Below are positions 1-7,472 of a DNA stretch of 41,815 bases, piece by piece. This stretch comes from Thiobacillus sp. Lineage in GTDB: Bacteria > Pseudomonadota > Gammaproteobacteria > Burkholderiales > Thiobacillaceae. Location of the stretch: contig JANJWS010000054.1 of the NCBI GenBank assembly GCA_024709425.1, positions 1 through 41,815 of the forward strand, written 5' to 3'. The position numbers and the translations under genes are program-made. Numbering within the stretch: position 1 is the first letter of the stretch; each line of letters begins with the position of its first letter. The notes below the pieces were generated by a model. The model saw only the letters and a program-made list of their open reading frames with translations. It made no database searches and was not told where the DNA came from.

Positions 1-144
1 CGCGGCTACGTGGTCACGAAGTCGCTGGACGACTTTGGCACCATTGCCGATCTGCCCGACACCGCCACTCGAATCTTGCGCATCCCGGCACCGCTGCTGT
101 GCTACTGGATGGGCGAGTCGGAACTGACACCGGAACAACAATGA
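1..144 (+). CDS. C-terminal fragment of an unidentified protein
   Basis: An open frame runs from the first base to a TGA at 142-144 and gives the last 47 residues of a protein whose start lies outside the window. It ends in a hydrophobic stretch (LLCYWMG) and a short polar tail. I do not recognise the family. It is followed by about 45 bases and then a sigma-70 promoter, so it is probably the end of a separate transcription unit. Confidence 0.5.
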   Translation, partial: RGYVVTKSLDDFGTIADLPDTATRILRIPAPLLCYWMGESELTPEQQ

Positions 145-190
145 CACTGATCCAAAAACAAATCGAAGCCCACCTGTGGTGGCGCCGCAA

Positions 191-219
191 TTTACAGCCT
201 TTCAAGCCCAGGCTACAAT
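191..219 (+). promoter_or_regulatory. sigma-70 promoter for the region A operon
   Basis: TTTACA (191-196, five of six matches to the -35 consensus) and TACAAT (214-219, five of six to the -10) are separated by exactly 17 bases. It lies upstream of the nine-gene cluster and downstream of the previous stop. This is the best promoter match in the left third of the window. Confidence 0.65.
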
Positions 220-294
220 CGACAAAAAAATGACACTGCAGTTTCGGGCATTACGATGCGCTTGCGATGCGTGGTGCCGAAAGGGGAGTAGACA

Positions 295-372
295 ATGTTT
301 TTGCATCTGAACAATAACAAGTGCAACCATGGGCAATTGATAGGTCAAGATGGCGCGCGCGATATTAGGTAG
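295..372 (+). CDS. Possible 25-residue leader peptide or upstream ORF
   Basis: An ATG at 295 is preceded at good spacing by AAGGGGAG, a much stronger ribosome binding site than the one in front of the following gene. The frame runs 25 codons and stops at 370-372, overlapping the ATG at 350 of the next gene in another frame. The product begins MFLHLNNNKCNHGQ and I do not recognise it. It may be a translated leader coupled to the next gene, or chance. The first long gene otherwise has only a weak ribosome binding site, which is why I list it. Confidence 0.25.
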   Translation: MFLHLNNNKCNHGQLIGQDGARDIR

Positions 373-835
373 CGGGGCGCCAGCGCTTGACACGTCGTCT
401 CTCACGAGTACGCGGTCAGCTGGGTCCTCCACAAACCTTCTTTCCCCGAAGGCCATTGAGGATCGTCTGCGCCAAAGACGTTCAGGCGCTTATATCGAGG
501 CGATGAAAAAGCTAGACGCTGGCGGTCATGCGAATACCAGAGAAGCTCTCGACGCGCTGCTAGCTGCGATACGGTCTGAACTTCCCGAACTCACCATTGA
601 GCATCTCCCCGTCGGAATAGTTGCCAAGTGCTATCTTGGCCCGCCTCACGAAGTTCATACCCTAGACAGGGACGGCTCAATTATTCGGCACTACAAAACA
701 TTTGAGTCTCTCCCGCCGCTTATGGAGCGGGGGCGCTCTTTGGCATTGCATCCCGGTTACGCGTTTATCGAAATCTATGTAGACAAGCTGATTGCCGTCG
801 CTGACAACGGTGACACATCAATCGTGAAAGGATAG
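350..835 (+). CDS. Hypothetical soluble protein, first long gene of region A operon
   Basis: 161 residues, with no signal peptide or membrane segment. The first ~30 residues are Ser/Ala/Thr-rich and low in complexity. The rest looks like a compact alpha/beta domain with an amphipathic helix (around 35-75) and a C-terminal hydrophobic strand pattern (around 140-150). I do not recognise the family. The ATG at 350 has only a weak ribosome binding site and internal starts are possible. The stop is 2 bases before the ATG of the next gene, so the two are almost certainly co-translated. Base composition is less GC-rich than regions C and D, which suggests acquired DNA. Confidence 0.7.
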   Translation: MARAILGSGAPALDTSSLTSTRSAGSSTNLLSPKAIEDRLRQRRSGAYIEAMKKLDAGGHANTREALDALLAAIRSELPELTIEHLPVGIVAKCYLGPPHEVHTLDRDGSIIRHYKTFESLPPLMERGRSLALHPGYAFIEIYVDKLIAVADNGDTSIVKG

Positions 836-837
836 GA

Positions 838-2559
838 ATGAGCACAGAACGCATCATCCATCTGGCCGACCTTGCGTTTATTGAGAACAGCCTGAGAACA
901 CTAAGGAGTGATATCGGGACGGTTTCGAATCAAGTCGAAAACGTTGGACAGGAGGTCGTAAATACACGATCCGAACTTGCTCGTCTTGAACAGGCATTTT
1001 TGGATTTTGTCGCTGCTGACGCAAAGGCCAAAGAGGTCGCGCTGGCCGAGACAAGACAGGTCAAGATACGCCAGGAGATCGAAACAAAATTCGGCTATTA
1101 CGCCGAGGTAAGGCGGCATGCGACGGGAATTCTTCAAGCCGCTGACGTAAGCATCGTCCGCCAGGAAACCGTCAATACGGCGACTGAGAGCTTAATGCTA
1201 TCAGCCCCGCGCTATTGGCTTGCTCCAGCACTCGTGGCGCTGGCCGCTTGGCTTGCCGACAATAAGTCTCTTGCAGAGAAGGCACTCGCCGAGGCAATTC
1301 GCCGCGACGATGAGAAGACGTCACTTTTCTTCGCTCTGATAACCCGCCGCACGGCAAGACCTGCTGCGTGCAGAACCTGGCTCGACAGGTATTTCGGGAT
1401 GCAAGACCCTACGCGTCTTGACCGCCAGTCAGTCGTCCTTGTCGACGCTCTCGCCAGCGGCATTTTTGGTTCCGAGGTCAGGAATCAATGCGCTAAGCGA
1501 ATCGAGGGGTGGATTGACGAATTGAGTCAGCGCGCAGGATTTTTGGATGAACAGCGTAAGCAATGGAACGAGGGTCTGCGGTCCAAAATCCCGACAACGA
1601 ACAATGCCGCACGATACAACTACCTCAGCCAATACAGCCCAACGTGGGCATCGATGAACGAGACCCTTAATGGCGCGGCCATGCAGGCAGTAGTACGCGA
1701 CCATTTCAAGATGATTTTTGAAGGCCCCATTCCGCCGTCTCCAAACTTGATGGCAGCAGTGGACGATCTCCTAGACAAGCTTGTGCAGAACTTTGACGAC
1801 GAGGAACTGCCGCTGCGCCGTGACGAGAAGTTCTGCCAGCTCATTATTGAAGAGGCCGGCAACAGATCAGCCGCCAAGAGCCGCTACGACCTAGAAAGCA
1901 AGGCTCTTGACGAACTGGTTAGTTTTACACAACTGCTAACGAATGCGGCGATGCACCCCGAAACGTCGCACGCGTCAAGGGCGACACAAAGGTTCGCCAT
2001 TGCGCTCTCTCGGAGTTGGATAAAGGATGCACATCAGGATCTTTCCGCAAGCATACGCGCAGCAGTCCCCATTCGGGTTGATCTAACTATTGAGGATTGG
2101 CAGGGCACGACACAGAACGGTGAAAATGAGAAGGACTTGGCGGTCTCGCTTAGCGCTCACATCGACCGCCGCAGGGATGAAGCGCTCGCAAAGATTAAGC
2201 TCGGCTTCCAGCATTGGGCGGCGCTCGTCATTGGTGTCGGCCTGGTTCTTTCAGCCATCTCGGGGGGATTTCTGCCCCTGGCGCTTGGGGCTGGCTGCTT
2301 GATCTGGTTTTTCATGGCTCGATCGAACGTCGCCAAGGCTAAGGCCAAGATCGCCGATGACTTCTCAAAGTTGAGAGAGCAGTCGTTGCAAGTGCTGAGC
2401 GCGGCATGTGCTGAGGTCGTCGAATGGCGCAGGGACTTTACGAAGCGAGATGCTGTGTCTGCGGAAGTTGTTCAATTGCTCGACGCCATTAGTCCCGAGC
2501 AGTATGTCCTATCAACCCACGACAATGCTCGCCAAGTGATGGCGAAGCCGGCGGCCTGA
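838..2559 (+). CDS. Hypothetical coiled-coil membrane protein (573 aa)
   Basis: The N-terminal ~80 residues have a heptad-like pattern rich in Asn, Gln, Glu and Val (around 20-60), suggesting a coiled coil. A long, mostly helical region follows to about 450. A hydrophobic hairpin of two closely spaced membrane helices sits near residues 460-476 and 478-494, then a charged helical tail (AKAKAKIADDF onward) to 573. With no signal peptide, the likely topology is a large cytoplasmic domain, a membrane hairpin and a cytoplasmic tail. I do not recognise a Pfam-level family. The gene starts 2 bases after the previous stop, and the next gene begins 11 bases after its stop behind a GGAGAG ribosome binding site, so it belongs to the operon. 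A membrane scaffold or sensor partner for the AAA+ ATPase encoded downstream is inference only. Confidence 0.75.
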   Translation: MSTERIIHLADLAFIENSLRTLRSDIGTVSNQVENVGQEVVNTRSELARLEQAFLDFVAADAKAKEVALAETRQVKIRQEIETKFGYYAEVRRHATGILQAADVSIVRQETVNTATESLMLSAPRYWLAPALVALAAWLADNKSLAEKALAEAIRRDDEKTSLFFALITRRTARPAACRTWLDRYFGMQDPTRLDRQSVVLVDALASGIFGSEVRNQCAKRIEGWIDELSQRAGFLDEQRKQWNEGLRSKIPTTNNAARYNYLSQYSPTWASMNETLNGAAMQAVVRDHFKMIFEGPIPPSPNLMAAVDDLLDKLVQNFDDEELPLRRDEKFCQLIIEEAGNRSAAKSRYDLESKALDELVSFTQLLTNAAMHPETSHASRATQRFAIALSRSWIKDAHQDLSASIRAAVPIRVDLTIEDWQGTTQNGENEKDLAVSLSAHIDRRRDEALAKIKLGFQHWAALVIGVGLVLSAISGGFLPLALGAGCLIWFFMARSNVAKAKAKIADDFSKLREQSLQVLSAACAEVVEWRRDFTKRDAVSAEVVQLLDAISPEQYVLSTHDNARQVMAKPAA

Positions 2560-2570
2560 GGAGAGTAAGC

Positions 2571-2771
2571 ATGGCGAGAGACATTATTTCCGAAGCAACG
2601 GCGGCCATGCCGTCACCACAGGCGGCGAATTCGCAACCTGAGCAGGCTCCTTCTCCGGTAGCGGCACCAACACCAGCCCCGCCGTCTCCCCCAAGGCGAG
2701 ATGCCCTTGCCGAGGCATTTCCTGCTTGGGACCTCGTTCCATCTGTTCCGTTTGTTCGCCGCGTGAAGTGA
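2571..2771 (+). CDS. Pro/Ala-rich micro-protein with conserved-looking C-terminal motif
   Basis: 66 residues. The middle (about 14-42) is a disordered Pro/Ala/Ser/Gln linker. The last 23 residues are ordered in character and end AWDLVPSVPFVRRVK. An aromatic-acidic-Leu/Val-Pro core followed by basic residues looks like a short linear binding motif on a flexible tether. A good ribosome binding site (TGAGGAGAG) precedes the ATG, and the gene sits 11 bases after the previous stop and 9 bases before the next start. That positioning is my main reason for treating it as real. Role unknown; an adaptor tail recognised by an operon partner would fit. Confidence 0.6.
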   Translation: MARDIISEATAAMPSPQAANSQPEQAPSPVAAPTPAPPSPPRRDALAEAFPAWDLVPSVPFVRRVK

Positions 2772-2780
2772 AGCACCTGC

Positions 2781-3932
2781 ATGATTGAACCGTCAACCTA
2801 CTCGGAGTGGAGTGACTGCGTCGAGGCATTTGAGACTGGAGAGCAAGACGACGCCGTGGTTTTAGCGATGTCTCGCGGGACGCTCAACTGGAACAGTGGC
2901 GTAGCCGGTCTTTTCTCCGAGCGTATCAGCGGTGCCTTCAACACCCGATTGAAACGTTGTGCCGACAGGATGGAGCGGGACTTTAAGTCCGGTAGTGATG
3001 AGACCACAGTCGTCCGCGCAATGTTGGACACGAGGCGCACGCTGACCCTTCTTCACCGCGTCGCGACCATTCCCTCCTTCCCGGAAATGCTCAGAGAGCA
3101 TCTCTCTGGCGAGATACGCAAATACGCTGAGCGGGCACAGCAGTCTTTAGAAGACAGCGCTAAGCACGACAGGAGCGGACATCTCGCAAGCCTCATGCGC
3201 AACAATAGTCTGCTCAGATACGAGCCGGTACCGGAGTTGGCTACGTCAGCCAGACCGGCACCGAAGAGTGCTGATGTAGCCCCGGCAACGGTGCCTGTAA
3301 CCGAACCAGTCGCAGCGCCCTCGCCATCGGATATCGCGTCGGCATCCACTGTCCCAAGAAAATCCAGGAGCAGATGGACATTTATTGCATCAGGAGCAAT
3401 CGTCGTTATGTGTGTTGTGGCGAGCGCTGCATGGTTTGCGATGCGTGGGAAGGATTCCATGCCCGTTCCAGTCGCCACTGTTGCGGCACCGGTTTCCACT
3501 GCTGCTGTCCCATCACCCTCCCAGGTGGCACCCTCGCCGCGCGAGGCTACTCCAACAGCCGCCGAGTCTCTACCCCCGTCCTCGGTACAAATCGCTGTTC
3601 CCGCTACCTCCGTGCCGGCCGAGGCGGATTCGGGAAATCGCGTTGTTGCGCTGTCCACTCCAACCGAGAGACCAGCGGCAAAGGCAGCGCGACCGGTACC
3701 GTTATCGAAACCGATAACCGAGCAGCAGCAGGAGCATTCTTCCAACGCGTCGGCGTTAGCTGCAATCGTCGATGAAGGCGAAGCATGTTTCAATAAAAAG
3801 AAGTTCGACTGCGCGATCAGCGCCGCCGGCTCGGCGCTTCGACTTAATCCAACCTATGCGAGGGCGGTCGATCTCAAGCGGCGTGCGGAGGCTGAGCAAA
3901 AACGTGCTCTCGACTCAATATCAATCAACTGA
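2781..3932 (+). CDS. Single-pass membrane protein with TPR-like C-terminus
   Basis: 383 residues. Residues 1-145 are a helical domain rich in Arg, Asp and Trp. Residues 150-195 are a Pro/Ala linker. A basic stop (PRKSRSR) precedes one membrane helix at about 200-220. A second Pro/Ser/Thr/Ala-rich linker follows (about 225-320), then a TPR-like helix pair near 335-375 (EGEACFNKKKFDCAISAAGSAL, then LNPTYARAVDLKRRAEAE). The expected topology is N-terminus in the cytoplasm and the TPR-like end in the periplasm across an extended linker, which would let it bridge inner-membrane and outer-membrane components. A lipoprotein gene follows 13 bases later. Function not recognised. Confidence 0.7.
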   Translation: MIEPSTYSEWSDCVEAFETGEQDDAVVLAMSRGTLNWNSGVAGLFSERISGAFNTRLKRCADRMERDFKSGSDETTVVRAMLDTRRTLTLLHRVATIPSFPEMLREHLSGEIRKYAERAQQSLEDSAKHDRSGHLASLMRNNSLLRYEPVPELATSARPAPKSADVAPATVPVTEPVAAPSPSDIASASTVPRKSRSRWTFIASGAIVVMCVVASAAWFAMRGKDSMPVPVATVAAPVSTAAVPSPSQVAPSPREATPTAAESLPPSSVQIAVPATSVPAEADSGNRVVALSTPTERPAAKAARPVPLSKPITEQQQEHSSNASALAAIVDEGEACFNKKKFDCAISAAGSALRLNPTYARAVDLKRRAEAEQKRALDSISIN

Positions 3933-3945
3933 CAGGGATCGCAAC

Positions 3946-4641
3946 ATGGGTGGAAAAATTATCAGGAACTCGACGATTGCGGTGGTAGTCACCGCATTGT
4001 TTGCTGCTGGTTGCGCAACCCCGGGAGGTGGAGGTAGTCAGGCATCCGGGGGCGCATCGGGTCAATGTGACGCGGGCATCGCAGCCCTCGCCGGCGCGGT
4101 GGTCGGTGGCTTACTCGCACAGGGCAACAACAGGGTTCGCGGCGCTGCTCTCGGAGCGGGACTTGCATCACTTGCCTGTGTGGCTTGGAACTATAACGTG
4201 AAGCAGACCAAGACTGCGGAGCAGGTGCAAACAGAATACAAAGCCGCGAACCGGGGGCAACTTCCAGAACGCAGCAAGGTAACCGGTTATGAAACTCGGT
4301 TCGACCCCAATGCAAAGGTACCGCCGGGAGGGAAAATGACTGTGGTCTCAAACATCGAGGTCGTGCAGGGGGCCAAGGATCAGAAGCCTCTTCTCGAAGA
4401 GGAGCTTACGCTAGTTCGTCCGGACGGATCGGAGGTCAAGTCGCGCAAAAAAGCCAATGAGAATCAAGGTGCCGGCGCGTACACGACGAGCTATTCGATG
4501 ACTATGCCCACCGGGGTGCCGCAGGGTGTCTACCCAGTGAAGACAGCCTTGTTCATGAATGGCGAGAAAGTTGCCAGTAAAGACATGTCGATGCAGGTTG
4601 TGTCACTACCTGGTGGCGAGATGGTGGCGTTCGCAAGGTGA
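3946..4641 (+). CDS. Glycine-zipper lipoprotein
   Basis: I chose the ATG at 3946 because it gives a lipoprotein signal peptide (basic n-region, hydrophobic core, lipobox AAGC with the acylated Cys at residue 23) and has GGGA 7 bases upstream. After the Cys comes a short Gly/Ser linker, then a small-residue hydrophobic segment (about 46-80) with glycine-zipper spacing (AGAVVGG, ALGAGLA), as in YMGG/OmpA-associated lipoproteins. Residues 105-231 are predicted beta-rich (TVVSNIEVVQG, ELTLVRPDG, YPVKTALFMNG) and resemble an immunoglobulin-like fold. There is no sorting Asp at +2, so outer-membrane localisation is plausible. It overlaps no neighbour; the next gene starts 4 bases after its stop. 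Confidence 0.75.
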   Translation: MGGKIIRNSTIAVVVTALFAAGCATPGGGGSQASGGASGQCDAGIAALAGAVVGGLLAQGNNRVRGAALGAGLASLACVAWNYNVKQTKTAEQVQTEYKAANRGQLPERSKVTGYETRFDPNAKVPPGGKMTVVSNIEVVQGAKDQKPLLEEELTLVRPDGSEVKSRKKANENQGAGAYTTSYSMTMPTGVPQGVYPVKTALFMNGEKVASKDMSMQVVSLPGGEMVAFAR

Positions 4642-4645
4642 TGAT

Positions 4646-6202
4646 ATGAGCGACACGAAGGAATTCAAAGGAGCACTCACCCGTTACTTGAAGGCGCGGG
4701 TTCCGTTCATCTCGGTTCGCAGTGCCGAGCGCGCCCGTGTTCTTGATATTTTCAAGGAGGTGGCATCGTCTCTGAGCAACGCGCCGATATTTGTCCATAC
4801 GCTTTCGCAGGGCACGAAAGAACTCCTCGCTAACAGATCGGTGAGTGAAGATAGGTCGGTGGTCGGCGCGGTTGACTATGCAAGTCAGCAGATAGCTCAG
4901 AGACAGAACCTCTCCTTCATCCTCACTGAGGTTGCCGACATCGAGGACGATACGCCGTTTGCTCGGCAGTTGCAGGATGCGGTTATGCTCGCGGCAGAGC
5001 ACGGTGGCGTTCTGATTGTCATCACGACAAAACCAGTATGGGGGCAACTGCAAAGGCTCGGAATGTCCCTGGTACTCTCGGCTCCTAACGAGGACGAGAT
5101 GCTCGAAATCATCCGGGAGCAGGTAGGAGCGTATCGCAACCAGTTCCCCATCGAATGGGATACTGCTGACGAGCGGCAGGCGGCGGCCATTCTAGCTGGC
5201 ATATCGAGAATCGAGGCGGAGAACATCATAGCCACGCTTCTCGCCAACGGTCGTATTACGAAGGACGACCTTCGAGAGCTCATGCAGGCGAAGGACCGCA
5301 TCTTCGCCGACATCTCTGGCATCGAGCGTGTGCAGGTGCGTGGTGGAGAACTGAATGTTGGAGGCCTTGGCGGGCTCAAGACTTGGCTTGATCGTGAGCG
5401 CCCGCTGCTAACGGCGGACCTCCGAGAAAGAGGCATCAGGCCACCGCGTGGCTGTCTCCTTGTTGGAGTGCCCGGTTGCGGCAAGTCTCTCTCAGCAAAA
5501 GCTATCGCACATAACTGGAGCCTACCGCTTTATCGTCTCGATCTCTCAACGATTCACGGCCAGTATCTGGGGCAAAGCGAAGGTCGACTAAAAGACGCAC
5601 TTGCGACGGCAGATCATGTTTCCCCCTGTGTGTTGTGGATCGATGAGATTGAAAAAGGGTTGGCCGGCGCAACACAAGGTTCCGGCGATGGTGGAACGTC
5701 GACACGGCTCGTTGGGCAGTTTTTGTACTGGCTCCAAGAGGCGCGTGCCCGCGTCTTCGTTGTAGCGACTGCCAACGATGTTTCTAGACTTCCGCCCGAG
5801 CTTCTTCGCAGGGGGCGCTTCGACGAGTTGTTTTTCGTCGATCTTCCCACGCCAGATGAGCGAAGGGAAATCATCAATATTTACGTGCAGCGAGGGCTAA
5901 AGAACGAGCTTCCAGATCCTCTGATGCAAGAGTTGGTTGATCTCTCTGAAGGCTTTGCTGGATCTGACATCGAGTCCGCAGTGCGCGAGGTGGTTAAAGA
6001 GGCATACCTACGAGGAGATCAGGCTGTCAGCGACGACCTTTTTCGGCGTAGTTTCCAGAACGTGGTGCCATTGTCAAAGACTAGCCCTGAACAAATCGAG
6101 GGTATTCGGGCATGGGGGCGCGAGCGTGCGGTACCTGCGTCAGGCCAACCAATCGGCGGGGCTGGTGTGCAGGCCAGGCCTCGGCGTGCAGTTCTCTCAT
6201 AG
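4646..6202 (+). CDS. Ycf46-like AAA+ ATPase
   Basis: 518 residues from the ATG at 4646, which has AAGGTG upstream and sits 4 bases after the lipoprotein stop; an in-frame ATG at 4559 would overlap that gene. The first ~200 residues look like the degenerate N-terminal AAA-like half typical of Ycf46 proteins (LKARVPFISVRSAERAR near 14). The C-terminal half is a complete AAA+ module: Walker A GVPGCGKS at 274-281, pore-region aromatics near 303-307 (HGQYLGQ), Walker B LWIDEIE at about 330-336, sensor Asn in VATAND (about 377), arginine fingers in LLRRGRFDE (388-392) and a lid helix GFAGSDIESAV at about 436. No protease or membrane domain is present, so it is a cytoplasmic remodelling ATPase. Its neighbours are all envelope or small proteins, which suggests it powers assembly or disassembly of that complex. 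Confidence 0.9.
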   Translation: MSDTKEFKGALTRYLKARVPFISVRSAERARVLDIFKEVASSLSNAPIFVHTLSQGTKELLANRSVSEDRSVVGAVDYASQQIAQRQNLSFILTEVADIEDDTPFARQLQDAVMLAAEHGGVLIVITTKPVWGQLQRLGMSLVLSAPNEDEMLEIIREQVGAYRNQFPIEWDTADERQAAAILAGISRIEAENIIATLLANGRITKDDLRELMQAKDRIFADISGIERVQVRGGELNVGGLGGLKTWLDRERPLLTADLRERGIRPPRGCLLVGVPGCGKSLSAKAIAHNWSLPLYRLDLSTIHGQYLGQSEGRLKDALATADHVSPCVLWIDEIEKGLAGATQGSGDGGTSTRLVGQFLYWLQEARARVFVVATANDVSRLPPELLRRGRFDELFFVDLPTPDERREIINIYVQRGLKNELPDPLMQELVDLSEGFAGSDIESAVREVVKEAYLRGDQAVSDDLFRRSFQNVVPLSKTSPEQIEGIRAWGRERAVPASGQPIGGAGVQARPRRAVLS

Positions 6203-6413
6203 AGACGAGTACGTCTCCAAGAGGATCGCTTTCCGCGGCTGTCATTTCTGTGATCTGGGATTGGAAACCTACGTGCGGCGGATCGTGCAACGTCTGGTGT
6301 CGGCTATCGGGCCTGATGGCGATCAGCAGCGACAGTCCCACTGGTTGCCGGCCACGCGCAATGTCCTCGACGATGTCCGGTGCCCAACTCGCTTACGTAA
6401 TCGGAGGGGGTAA
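6165..6413 (+). CDS. Putative small CxxC protein coupled to the next gene
   Basis: An open frame overlaps the 3' end of the AAA+ gene and fills the apparent gap before the next gene. A GTG at 6165 (GGCGGGG upstream) gives 82 residues; a GTG at 6186 gives 75. The product reads as a real protein (HRDEYVSKRIAFRGCHFCDLG, then a basic amphipathic helix) with one CHFC pair. Its stop TAA overlaps the next ATG as TAATG, a translational-coupling arrangement, and GGAGGGGG lies just before that junction. The start codon is uncertain and the family unknown. Confidence 0.45.
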   Translation: MCRPGLGVQFSHRDEYVSKRIAFRGCHFCDLGLETYVRRIVQRLVSAIGPDGDQQRQSHWLPATRNVLDDVRCPTRLRNRRG

Positions 6414-6769
6414 TGGAACTGTCAATCTGGTCGCCCGACTTCGTCTCAGTTCACAAATGGTTCTTCGGTGTCTTTGCCGCTGGGACAATCTCGTTCGTGG
6501 TCGGGGCGCGTTCGTTTGAACCGTATCGACTCGGCCACATGCTTTGCGGGGTGGCGCTGGTGATGCTTGGCGTTGGCTCTCTTGCGGTTGTCATTACGAA
6601 CAAGGATCTGATCGACACGCTCGTCGATGCCAAGATGATGACGAATGAGGTACGTGACACCGCGAATCTGATCGGGAGCATTCTCCAGATCACGATGCCA
6701 GCTATCGCGCTCTCCTTGGGCACTCGCTTTATCGGCAACTGGGTGACGATGCGCCCGCCCGAACGGTAA
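6413..6769 (+). CDS. Three-helix inner-membrane protein
   Basis: 118 residues. Three hydrophobic segments lie at about 16-32, 42-62 and 86-104, with a polar amphipathic stretch (NKDLIDTLVDAKMMTNEVRD) between the second and third. No catalytic motif is visible. The ATG sits in TAATG overlap with the preceding small ORF behind GGAGGGGG. The next gene follows 29 bases later. Probably a membrane subunit of the region A complex; family not recognised. Confidence 0.65.
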   Translation: MELSIWSPDFVSVHKWFFGVFAAGTISFVVGARSFEPYRLGHMLCGVALVMLGVGSLAVVITNKDLIDTLVDAKMMTNEVRDTANLIGSILQITMPAIALSLGTRFIGNWVTMRPPER

Positions 6770-6798
6770 CGAAGCCTGAAAAACCGGAGGAATGAGTC

Positions 6799-7026
6799 AT
6801 GGCCGTTGAGAATCTTCCCACTTTTACCCGCCCCGCACGCCAGCGTTGGGAGTCCATCCCCGCAGATATCCTCCAGCGCCTGCTGGCCAACGTCTGGTGC
6901 GGGCAATGCCGACACGAAGTGACAATCACCAATTTCACCGGGGCCATCAAGGGTGGCAACTTGCTGCTGGAGGGTAAATGCGCCGAGTGTCACGGCGACG
7001 TGGCGCGGGTGATCGAGGGGTCGTGA
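6799..7026 (+). CDS. Small four-cysteine (zinc-ribbon-like) protein
   Basis: 75 residues with two CxxC pairs, C34-G-Q-C37 and C61-A-E-C64, separated by 23 residues. That spacing fits a zinc-ribbon knuckle pair. The flanks are a helical N-terminus (PADILQRLLANVW) and beta-like strands between the pairs (EVTITNF, GGNLLLEGKC). A strong ribosome binding site (CCGGAGGAA) is 8 bases before the ATG. It is the last gene before the repeat at 7034 and the terminator at 7113, so it closes the operon. Metal binding is inferred from the spacing only. Confidence 0.65.
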   Translation: MAVENLPTFTRPARQRWESIPADILQRLLANVWCGQCRHEVTITNFTGAIKGGNLLLEGKCAECHGDVARVIEGS

Positions 7027-7033
7027 GCACGTT

Positions 7034-7085
7034 GCCGCAGACACCCGCAGCAGTGCTCATTGGCCCCAATAGCGAGTCGTTCGGT
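7034..7085. repeat. Left copy of island-flanking direct repeat
   Basis: About 50 bases that recur in the same orientation at 18717-18766. A 23-base core (7051-7073, containing TGCTCATTGGCCCC) is identical in both copies, and the flanks match with a few substitutions and one indel (AGTCGTTCGG here, AGTCGTCGG there). It starts a few bases after the last region A gene. It could be an attachment-like or recombination footprint, or one copy of a dispersed intergenic repeat family. Confidence 0.7.
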
Positions 7086-7112
7086 TGTAAACTACGCACC
7101 ACCACCATTCCA

Positions 7113-7139
7113 AGGCCAGACTTCGCTCTGGCCTTTTTC
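7113..7139 (+). terminator. Rho-independent terminator closing region A
   Basis: GGCCAGA, loop CTTCGC, TCTGGCC, then TTTTT. The stem is 7 bp, extended by two A-T pairs. It lies 87 bases after the last gene of the region A operon and points along it. Confidence 0.85.
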
Positions 7140-7472
7140 TCGCCCGCGAAGGGCCAGCACTGACGGGGCTTCGCGGGTGGTGCGAATTTCGATGATCGCC
7201 GGAAGGCACCGATTTCGCCCCACTGACCACCCGAATTCCTCTCTTTTCTCTGTTTTTGTCTAGCCCGGTCAAGGCTCGACGCCCTGTAACCATGCGGGTT
7301 TCCGGGCGGTGGTTTGCACCACACAACGCATAGCGGTAGGGTTTCGAACATGCTCTGCTGTTCCTGCAGTACATCATGCGCAAGCTGCGCGTACCTGCGA
7401 CCCTGGAGCGGGTGTTTGCTTGTAATCCGCTAATCACCTGCATGAACGTTTAAATAGGCGGAGAACAACAAG
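7140..7472. other. Non-coding stretch, nothing confidently identified
   Basis: Between the terminator and the DUF4062 gene I see no convincing ORF, tRNA or large repeat. A T-rich tract (CTCTCTTTTCTCTGTTTTTG) sits near 7238-7259. The segment presumably holds the DUF4062-parDE promoter, but I find no strong -35/-10 pair. Confidence 0.4.

Noticed and set aside
7330-7360. TTCGAA-containing stretch resembling a tRNA T-loop
   Set aside because: No acceptor or anticodon stem and no CCA could be fitted around it on either strand.
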